Positions 56,385 through 64,000 of a stretch of DNA of 64,000 bases are shown in pieces. The translations under genes and the position numbers were made by a program. How positions within the stretch are numbered: position 1 is the first letter of the stretch; every line of letters starts with the position of its first letter. The notes below the pieces were generated by a model. It saw only the letters and a list, made by a program, of their open reading frames with translations. It did not search any database and was not told the DNA's origin. The stretch is from Gentiana macrophylla. Its lineage: Eukaryota > Streptophyta > Magnoliopsida > Gentianales > Gentianaceae. The stretch covers positions 34,877,871 through 34,941,870 of the forward strand of contig CM047813.1 of the NCBI GenBank assembly GCA_026214975.1, in the 5' to 3' direction.

Positions 56385-56545
56385 AAGGGTATTACATTTC
56401 ATTTAGACATAAGAACGATTATTTCCAAAAATTGATTTGGCATTGTAACACCCCTGCACTTCCGGGTTTGAAATAGCCTTAAATTTATTAAGTAAAATGA
56501 TCCGATCAATTACTTAGATGGTCGTTTTCGCTTGGTCCAAAAATT
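56146..56545 (-). repeat. Two TRIM LTR remnants
   Basis: 56146-56296 (TGTAACGACCCTGACC...CTTATATGGGTGAGCAG, abbreviated) and 56444-56545 (TGTAACACCCCTGCACTTCC) are reverse complements of the TRIM LTR at 28025: both keep ATAAATGATCCGGT- or ATGATCCGATCAA-like text and CGCTTGGTCTAAAA or its variants. They are old and partial. Confidence 0.75.
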
Positions 56546-56574
56546 GATTTGATTTTGTAAAATTGTTTCGATTT

Positions 56575-57090
56575 TGTAACGCCCCCAGACCCCGTGCCTG
56601 GTAGCGCTAAATGAGTCATAAATGATCCGTCAACCGCTTAGACCTTCGTCTTCGCTTGGTCTAAAAGGGCTATATATCCTGACCGTCATCTTTGCTTGGT
56701 CTAAAAGGTCTATCCCGAGTTGACAAAATATTTATGTCTCGCACTTATATAGGGTTGAGCAGGCTATTACTTTACATATGCGACTTTTCTTTCTCCCTAT
56801 AAAATCTTGGGGTCCTCGCCAGATTTGGACATGACTTGTCTTGGTTTCGTCCTCTTAAAGCGAGTCTTCAGAGGTGGCTTCACTGCCTCTCACGCGATGT
56901 GACACTTATGTCCGTCTGACAATCGGCTCTGAATACTATTTAACACCTCCAGACCCCGGGCTTGGTTTGAGTTATAAATGATCCGGTCAACTGTTTAGAC
57001 CGTCGTCCTCGTTTGGTCCAAAAGGGCTAACCCGAGTTGACAAAACATTTATATCTCACACTTATATGAGGGTGAACAGACTATTATTTT
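56575..57090 (-). mobile_element. Second TRIM element, decayed
   Basis: Minus-strand relative of the TRIM at 28025. LTR copies are at 56575-56776 and 56941-~57090, each beginning on the plus strand with TAAC(G/A)CC-CCAGACCCCG and containing GAGTTGACAAAA-ATTTAT and CACTTATAT. Between them is an internal region with GGGGTCCTCGCCAG and CAATCGGCTCTGAATACTAT, the latter a degenerate primer site (56924-56940). The first LTR has an internal duplication of the GCTTGGTCTAAAAGG segment. Confidence 0.8.
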
Positions 57091-57253
57091 AGAGACGTGA
57101 GAGTTTACAGATTTTAATATTTCTTTATTTCTTTTGAACTCCTGCCCATATTCTAGATCTCACAATCTTCCAACAATTTCCTTCAATTCCAATGTTCTGC
57201 TAGTTGGATTTTTTCGTTTCAGTTAGGCATACAAGTTTCGGTACTGTCACATC

Positions 57254-57438
57254 CAGTGGCGGATCTTGGTGTAAAAATTCTGGGTAGTGGTGTTACAGAA
57301 AAATTTGGGGTGGTGCTTGTGAGTCTGTGAACATCAAGAAAAGACATAACATACTAATATTAACACTACTACTAAAAAAAATTTCAAAATTTGGGGTGTG
57401 TTTGAGACCACCCCTTTGCTAAGGTGGTTCCGCCCCTG
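57254..57438. mobile_element. hAT-type MITE with 8-bp target-site duplication
   Basis: The ends CAGTGGCGGATCTTGG and GGTTCCGCCCCTG are imperfect inverted repeats; perfect 8-bp direct repeats GTCACATC flank it (57246-57253 and 57439-57446). 185 bp, non-coding. It differs from the hAT MITE at 3221 in its interior. Confidence 0.9.
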
Positions 57439-57446
57439 GTCACATC

Positions 57447-58029
57447 CATAAAAGCGCCCACTAACCTACACTAGTACTTAAGTACGATTATGATTTATCT
57501 CAACAAACAAAACATTAAAGTAATCTCACTATCTATGAGTTACAACTTTTCATTTACAAATTATAAATAAGTATGCTTTTTGAGAAGAATGTTATGTGTA
57601 CTTTAAATATTAACAACAATGGTCCCATTTCAAGAAAAAGTATAAAAAAATATACAGTTTAAATCTCATCGTGTCTTTTTTAAAATATTACTGTAAAAGC
57701 TGAATTTTGTTTTTCGTAAACGAAACGTTAATACACACTTTTAATTTTTCCTTAACGAGGCTCAAGCAGTGCCTCTCGTCGTGTTATACTGCAAGAATAA
57801 CCACTGCGCTTATGCCTTGTTGACAAAGACCTGTTCATCAGTTTCTGTGTAAAGACTATTTGTCCAAAGTAGTGATAAACCGCGACCTTCAAGATTCATG
57901 GAGGTTTTTAATGTAGAGGTAAGAAAACGAGAATAAACATGATAGTACATGTGGTTCGAATTCTAATAGTTCTTTGTTATTACTTCAGATATAGAAAGTT
58001 TGTTTGTGAGGTAATATGAAGGGGTGTGT
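57447..58029. other. AT-rich intergenic DNA
   Basis: No gene or repeat that I can support. Confidence 0.5.
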
Positions 58030-58556
58030 CAACGGAGCCAGGAATTTGTATTTGGGTGGGCTGACTGTTATTTTATGAGTATTCGGGTGAGCTGCATTTC
58101 TTTATATTGTTATTTTATGAATAAATTTTTTAGACGTTTAAAATTTAACAATAGAACTCACTCGATACTCATAAAATTTTCTATTTGAGTGGGATGAAAT
58201 TATTTATAACGTTATTTTATGACGCAAAATTTTTCTTAAAGTCCATAAAATTAGAATAAAAAATCCATTCGATAATTAATACGAATAATCAATTGAGACA
58301 TGTTAGTAAAACTGAGTAGTGTCGAGTAAAATTTAAAGATAGAATGGACTGGATAAAACATTAAACATAAATTTAAGTATGTTTTATTGACATCAAAAAA
58401 ATACATTCTAACAATACGATTACACAAATTTAAATATAATTAGCATTTTAAATGTGTCAATACAAACTATAAAAAAATTAAAACTCTATATATATAGGTA
58501 AAAGAGAGTGGGCTGGGTGGGCTTAGCCACCCCCAGCCCACTATATAACTCCGTCC
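58030..58556. mobile_element. Possible hAT-related MITE
   Basis: CAACGGAGCCAGGAAT, then GGGTGGGCTGAC at the left, and CCAGCCCACTATATAACTCC, then GTCCAG at the right are roughly inverse. TGTGT stands near both ends, but no 8-bp duplication is clear. The interior is AT-rich and non-coding. Confidence 0.45.
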
Positions 58557-58649
58557 AGTGTGTGGAAAAGCAAGAGAACAACGTTAAAAAAAAAAAATGC
58601 TCAAGTTTGCGTAAGAACTGAAATGACACCTTTCGTGTTTTGTTTGCAG

Positions 58650-60358
58650 GGTTGTTAAGTTTGCATCACCATTAATTATTGTGAAGGTGGTGACATGTAA
58701 GTAGTCCCTTGCCTTCTGAAAGACTCTTTTAATAGTAAATACTTCAGTTTGCAGCGTAATATTTCCTTTTTGTGCCATTATTTTTCTTGCAGGGCAGAAG
58801 CTATAAAAAGAGCCAATGGAATACACTTTACCGAAGAGGTTTTCATTCTTTAAACATTTAGAGGATCTAAATTCGATTTCAGACTGTTGATGTTTGTAGT
58901 ACATGTGAGTTTTGATGATTAGGTAATAACCACCGAAGGGGTATTGCCTCTCTAAATATTTTTCGTGACCTGAATTTTCTTCTCGGCTTGTTTTGATGAT
59001 ATTCAGTATGCATGAAAAATGACTTTTGTTCATTGTTCTTGTGCAGGCTATACTGAACTTCTTGAAAACCCATACCTACAACCTTATTATATTCATAACA
59101 TCCATCTCAAACTAAACGGCCCCAGGCGCAACAGTTTCCGTATTCATTACACTGAAGGAGATTACATGAATAACCACCGATATTCAGAGCCCGGGGGTGC
59201 GTATGCATTGGCATATCATATCAAGACAAGCAGGGATACTCAATTGGCGATAGGACCTTGAGTCCGAGTGTATCTGAAGCTGAACACGATGTTCCTGTTC
59301 GTAGACCGAGTAGAAGTATTCCCATCAGATTTGAAGAGAAAACGATTGTGTCGTCTAATTCTAGTGTGATTGAGAGGACTTGCCCTGCTACTAAAAGGAT
59401 CACTTCAAAAGCCTCAAGTATATCTAAGAATTCAAAGAGGATTGAATCATCAAAGCCTTCTCCAATGGTGAGGAGACATCCTGAGCCACCAAAGATCCTT
59501 GACACGGTATGCACTCTGTTTCTACTAAATCTTTGTCAATTGTCAAGTTGTGATTGCTGCATTTCCTTATTCCTTTCATATAGTTTTTGAGCTTTCGTTA
59601 ATTTGCATGATTTATAACTCGCTGCATATCGTGTTCTTAATTCTTATAATAATGCCTAATCTTTCAGCTTCCGGCTTCAAGAACCTCAGTTAAAAAAACC
59701 ATTTCTACAACTCGTCGATCGTGCTTCTTTACCAACCAAGTCTGAGGTTCAAGCACCTAGTCTAAGGCCTAGTCTTGGGACACACGTAGGCATTATCTCC
59801 TGATATTTCCGTCGATGCACCACGGATTGACCGGATGATCGAGTTTCACTTAGACTCATACGACGATCCGTGTAACCCGGCCCATAGATTCTCACCCTCT
59901 GTGCAAGGCTCATCTAGCTCACCTCAAGGTGATCATCATCCTTCTGTTATGAAGGATAAATGTACGGTTCACGTTATGGACAAAGCATTTGGTAAGCTAA
60001 GTTTTGCAGATAATTGGCAAGGATTCGGAGCCGCCCTAAAACACGATTTGATCAAAATGCTACGGACGGAGCATCGAGCCGGACTTCATCGGATGAAAGA
60101 CGCCGGAGGTTTGACATGTCGTCGTTTTCAAAGAACGAGCGGAAGCATTGGAAGGATTACTTGAATTCAGTGCAAGATTATTGCAAGAAGAGAGGTTTGA
60201 AGAACTTGGGGTTTTATTGAAGCCATTTGGTATAGGTAAGGTCTCCGAGAGAAACCGCTATTTGGTTGACAAAAAGTTTCAAAGAAAATACTTCGAAACC
60301 GGAAGATGTTGTTCATGTGAAAACCAATGTGGTGCAATCGAGACACACCGAGGCATGA
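58650..60358 (+). pseudogene. NIMA-related kinase (NEK5/NEK6-type) pseudogene lacking its catalytic core
   Basis: Four exon relics with splice signals. 58650-58696 reads GC*VCITINYCEGGD, with a TAA inside, where kinase family members have G-C-Y-V-C-I. 58793-58838 completes M-AEAIKRANGIHFTEE. 59047-59506 carries ELLENPYLQPYYIHNIHLKL. 59668-60358, in several shifted frames, holds [66 protein letters not shown] and [13 protein letters not shown] to a stop. The exons for the HRD and DFG motifs are absent: only ~208 bp of AT-rich DNA separates 58838 from 59047. NEK5/6-type kinases act on cortical microtubules and cell expansion. Because introns are retained, it arose by DNA duplication or by decay in place, not by retroposition. 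Confidence 0.9.
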
Positions 60359-60660
60359 GCAAGTTCGTAGGTGGTCACTATGCATGCGGAGTCACAAGGG
60401 AAAATACACTCATGTTTTACCGTGTAAAAAACGAGTGTGACCATCTAAAAGTTTCTCAAGATAATTTGGTTGAGATGTAGGTATAAACTTCTAGTTACGC
60501 CGAGGCATGGGCAACTTTCTCGGGAAATTCATAGGTGGTCACTCTGCATGCGTAGCTACCCTACCACATTAAAAACGCTCATGTTTTAATGTGTAAAAAG
60601 ACGAGCATTACCGCCTAAAATTTTCTCGAGATGCTTGGGTTGAGATGTTGTAGGTAAAAG
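60345..60660 (+). repeat. Diverged tandem duplication at the NEK pseudogene 3' end
   Basis: CCGAGGCATG(A/G)GCAA, AGGTGGTCACT-TGCATGCG, ACTCATGTTTTA-(C/A)-GTGTAAAAA and GGTTGAGATGT recur in the same order at about 60348-60485 and 60499-60655 (period near 151-155 bp). The first copy includes the end of the NEK coding relic. Confidence 0.82.
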
Positions 60661-61109
60661 TTGGAACTAGGCTATGGAGTCTAAAAGTAGTACTATTATA
60701 TTAGTGTTAACATTCTTTTATGTAGATTTGTTGAATTCATGGCAGTTGGTGGGAATGATTCTATGTACTCATGAATGTTTTTCTCATCCTCAATACTTGC
60801 TAAGCTAGCAAGCTTTGTTGTAATCATTCGCTTTTAAGAAGATGGTATTTTATAGCTACTACAATTAGAACCTTTGACAGAGAGAGTTGGTGTAAATGTT
60901 GATTTTACTGGTATATCTATGTGGATGGGGTTGAATGTGTGAGAATTAACAATTATGTTAACACTCATCTACATGATATACCTTTGAAATACAAGTGCTC
61001 TTGAAGGACACCCGGCAAGAAAGAATCTTTGGGCCGACATGTAAATTAAACAATAGATTCAGAGTACCTGAATAGTGGAAGAAATCATCAGGATCGTTTC
61101 CCTACATCC
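60661..61109. other. Spacer with no supported gene
   Basis: AT-rich; no frames or repeats I can define. Confidence 0.5.
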
Positions 61110-62444
61110 TGTTGAAATAGTGTCCTAAACCCAATCGGATCCGACCGGGTCGGATCATTTCTACTATTTCTTTATGATTATACATATATAATAAATGACT
61201 TTTCTGTTGTCATATATTTTGTTCTTTTAAAGAACCAATTATGAATTGTTATATGATAACGTCCTTAGTGTTAAACTGTGATAGAGAAACCGTGAAGGAC
61301 GATTATGGTTGATGAGATCTCTAATCACTTTAATAAGATTGATACTTAAATGTCTCTAGGCTTATGTACTATTAAACAGGGCATTGATAGTACAAACAAG
61401 CTAGCACGTATTAGATGTCTTCTGTCTTTAAGGACAGAGATAGATCTCGGTCTATCGAAGTGTAGAGACACTTGGATCATGCGTGGACGTGTATTAGAGA
61501 ATACGTACGTTAAACTGACCCACTTACTTTATTAAGTGTCGCACTATGTGGAGGTTGTGTAATTATCCTAAGACCGGAGTCTAAATGGCATCACGGTGTG
61601 GATTGTCATGCTTTGATACTACTGAGGTTTCCCCTAGCCACGGGGCGATCATGCAGTAGTGATTGGGTGTGATACTGAAGCATGCGGAGTATACATATTT
61701 GGTCGTCCAGGAATCGCGTACCCAATCAGTAGGAGTGAATATCAGAAAGGGCATTCTTATAAGGAATGTCTAGATCTCGAGAATCTTTGCAAAGTGGGAG
61801 TAAATGTGTTATCCCGAGAGAGCATGATATCCAGATTATAAGATACGGTCATTGATGTTTGACACTCGACGTACGACCATATGGATATTATTACAACGAT
61901 AGAATTCTATTTACATGGTAAATGTTTCACATGAAAGGTAGTAGTCATTGCATTACTCTTCCAATTTTTGGGGTCACGGTGTGTTGCTAGACGATATCCC
62001 GTGATCGTTAGGCATGAAGGGCATTTTCGTAATTTGCACTTTGTGTCTACGGCCAACATATTCGGAAGCCTGTCGGGTCACACACATAAGAACATCTAGC
62101 AGGATTAAAATGCAGTTATAGTGATAAATTAATATGGTGGTAATTATTTATTATGAATAAATTAAAGGGCCAAAGACCCAAAAGTATACAAGACGGACTT
62201 ATTGGACTTATAAGGACAAAAAGGAATCTGTTGGACTTATAAGGACACACTTTTTCCTTATTCCCCATTCTACCCTTAATCAATACTAATTAAATCACCA
62301 GCCATCTTCAAACACACAAAGATTCACGCTTGACGGTTTCACAAAAACACATTAATGCTTTCCGACAAAGAAGATCTTAGATCCTTGCATTTAATAGCTA
62401 TGAATATTAAGATATTTCGCTGAATTTTTCTGCTAACTGCATCG
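61110..62444 (+). repeat. Probable Copia LTR, right end uncertain
   Basis: TGTTGAAATAGTGTCCTAAA followed by CCCAATCGGATCCGACCGGG is a typical LTR start. The next kilobase has the alternating non-coding text of such LTRs (AGGGCATTTTCGTAATTTGC, ATTATGAATAAATTAAAGGG). I place the end at CTAACTGCA (62444) only tentatively; no primer site or flanking duplication was found. Confidence 0.5.
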
Positions 62445-63131
62445 CGAAATTGTGTGCGTCGTCATAGAGTTTCATTGTTGAAATTTTTGTTGATGAATCC
62501 GGCCTGAATTTTCAATCGCAATTGGTTTAGTTTGAAGACGAATCTGTGGACTGAACCTGCATTAACTAAATCGAAGTCATTTCTGTCATTGCTGAATTTT
62601 CAATTGTTGAATCCGCCATTAATGAATCCTTCATTGCTATTACCAGGTTACATTTGTACTTCGCTTTTTTTTCAAAGTTTTTTATTGTTCCATATCTTTC
62701 TCTGGATAAAGCAAATTTTTCTCTCGCATATTTGCAAAGTGTTTCATTGATTTATGAATGTTGTTGGTTTATGGATCTGATTTTGACTAAATCCTACGGT
62801 TGATTGATGATTTAGATGAAAGATGCATACAAAGACATAGTTCATTGATGCGATGACATGGTTTAATGCTCGATTTTGTATCTTCATTTTTATAATTTCT
62901 TCATTTTTAGAACTATATTTGCTTGTGCTGTTGATTTTCATATTGTTATTGGTAGTATGAGAACATATTTGTATTGTATGCTTTTCTAATGCTGGTTTAT
63001 ATATGCATCTGATTTTCAATAATTTATGTAGTGAACAAACTGGTTTATGTGCTTGATTGATGATTTACCTGAAAGGTTTATGCAGTAACATAGTTCAGGG
63101 ATGCAGTGACATGGTTTAATGCTGTACTGAT
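62445..63131 (+). other. Region 5' of the second MULE frame
   Basis: No recognised frame. TTCAGGGATGCAGTGACATGG near 63095 is an imperfect copy of TTCATTGATGCGATGACATGG near 62842 (abbreviated), each followed by TTTAATGCT, an old local duplication of ~250 bp. It may be the 5' untranslated part of the MULE. Confidence 0.45.
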
Positions 63132-64000
63132 ATGTCTTCTTTCTGCCACAGGTATTTAGTCATGAGTGTGTTGCTGCTTATGTGTGGGTATAAAGAGGAA
63201 ACATGTGTTGTTTCCGTTACACGTGATACTACTATCAAGTTTATTCATGATAAACTTTCACAGCGGTGGTCTGATTTGAAGGATGGGTGCATCAGTTTGT
63301 ACTACTTGTTGCCTGATAACCCTAAGTGGTTAATATGCTCTGATTATGATGTTAAGGCAATGATTTCAGTTGCTGAATCATACAATAGTAGTCGTGTGAA
63401 TATGGAAGTTGTTGGGAGTGCTGTTGTTGGTTCTTCATCTTCGTATAATGGTGGTAGTGTTCTTGCACTTGAGGATAATGTGGAGTCCGAGTTTCTATGT
63501 ATTCATCTTCGTATCTATGATCAAATTAGTCGCTTGACCGCCGTTGGGATAAAATACTTGTGAAGGAGGGTCAGCGGTTCAAGGGTGGTGTAATTGCTTT
63601 TAGGGAGGTGTTGCAAAAACTGTCTGTCGAAACTGGTTTTAAATATGTTTATACCAAGAATTCCAATGATAGGATTAATGCTGTTTGTGCTTTGAAGGAT
63701 TCATCGAAATGTGGATGGAATGTTCGTGGTTCGGTAGAAAAATCCACAGGACATTTTGTTGTAAAACAGCTCTGCAATGTTCATACTTGTGGTACATCTT
63801 CAAGACATTTTGGCCGGGATTGTCGTATGACTTCTGATCTTATTGGCAAGCAAGTCCTTAAGAAGGTCCGTGATGATCCTAGTTATTCTCAAATGATTTA
63901 CGACGCTCATCGCCATCGACATGGTCGCCTAAATGAATTATAAGCTTGCTTGGCGTGCGTTTAAAAGGCTCGGATTCGTTATACGGTGATGTTAAATGCT
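63132..64000 (+). pseudogene. MuDR/MULE transposase N-terminal part, cut by the window edge
   Basis: 63132-63563: PB1-like N-terminus (SVTRDTTIKFIHDKLSQRWS, then ICSDYDVKAMISVAE). 63560-63943: MuDR DNA-binding region (GVIAFREVLQKLSVETGFKY, then CGWNVRGSVEKSTGHFVVK and VHTCGTSSRH). The frame then ends in TAA, but shifted frames continue the family text: YKLAWRAF (from about 63937) and IYGDV (from about 63978). At least two frameshifts lie in the last 70 bases, so this copy is inactive. The catalytic part would lie beyond the window. It is on the opposite strand to the MULE at 3-6 kb and is not a close copy of it. Confidence 0.85.

Overview
The window is nuclear DNA of a flowering plant, almost certainly a eudicot. 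The host-type genes have plant-only architectures (a PRONE RopGEF, an F-box/kelch protein of SKIP4 type, a plant ANTH protein, a plant NIMA-related kinase relic). Introns are GT-AG, the background is AT-rich, and most of the sequence is layered, decayed transposable elements. I cannot name the species from the sequence alone.

Five host loci look real: an intronless ANTH clathrin-adaptor gene (17042-18199, +), a two-exon SKIP4-like F-box/kelch gene with a probable 5'UTR intron (coding 30238-31584, +), tRNA-Ala(AGC) (38259-38331, -), tRNA-Val(CAC) (49623-49696, +) and a seven-exon RopGEF (51534-53421, -). At 58650-60358 (+) lies an intron-containing NEK-kinase pseudogene that has lost its catalytic core. 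They are unlinked in function and show no cluster or pathway organisation.

Layout. 1-2225: Copia gag-pol on the minus strand, leaving the window on the left. 2226-3020: LTR end plus primer-binding site of a second Copia. 3021-6000: decayed MuDR/MULE transposase (-) with a hAT-type MITE in its zinc-knuckle region. 6000-8200: AT-rich DNA with microsatellites and a fold-back. 8200-11607: leader and degenerate gag-pol of Copia (+). 11608-16157: two Copia LTRs (B and C) with internal remnants; a tRNA-type SINE sits in LTR C. 16158-18545: ANTH gene and flanks. 18546-22475: LINE and SIRE-like fragments. 22476-27724: a Copia RNase H end fused to a Ty3/Gypsy element that keeps its PBS and 5' LTR. 27748-29284: LINE 3' end split by a complete TRIM. 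29440-31786: SKIP4-like gene and a 3' fold-back. 32645-33262: minisatellite. 33263-35744: broken coiled-coil frames. 35785-37756: SINE-like repeat, Mutator-type MITE, Copia RNase H and an LTR. 37841-38331: tandem duplication and tRNA-Ala. 40080-46045: microsatellites, LINE and Copia fragments, and Copia LTRs D and E. 47579-49237: candidate Helitron. 49623-53421: tRNA-Val, a MITE and RopGEF. 53984-58556: MITEs and TRIM relics. 58650-60660: NEK pseudogene. 61110 to the end: an LTR and the N-terminal part of a second, frameshifted MULE.

I see no convincing undescribed functional system. The most informative signals are datable nested insertions. Four elements have exact target-site duplications (SINE, TRIM, two hAT MITEs, plus a 9-bp Mutator-type MITE), and two insertions can be checked against empty sites in sister LTRs inside this same window. 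Other points worth a second look are a small hairpin repeated three times with a compensatory base change in a Copia leader, a missing splice-acceptor AG in the RopGEF gene, and the core-deleted NEK gene.
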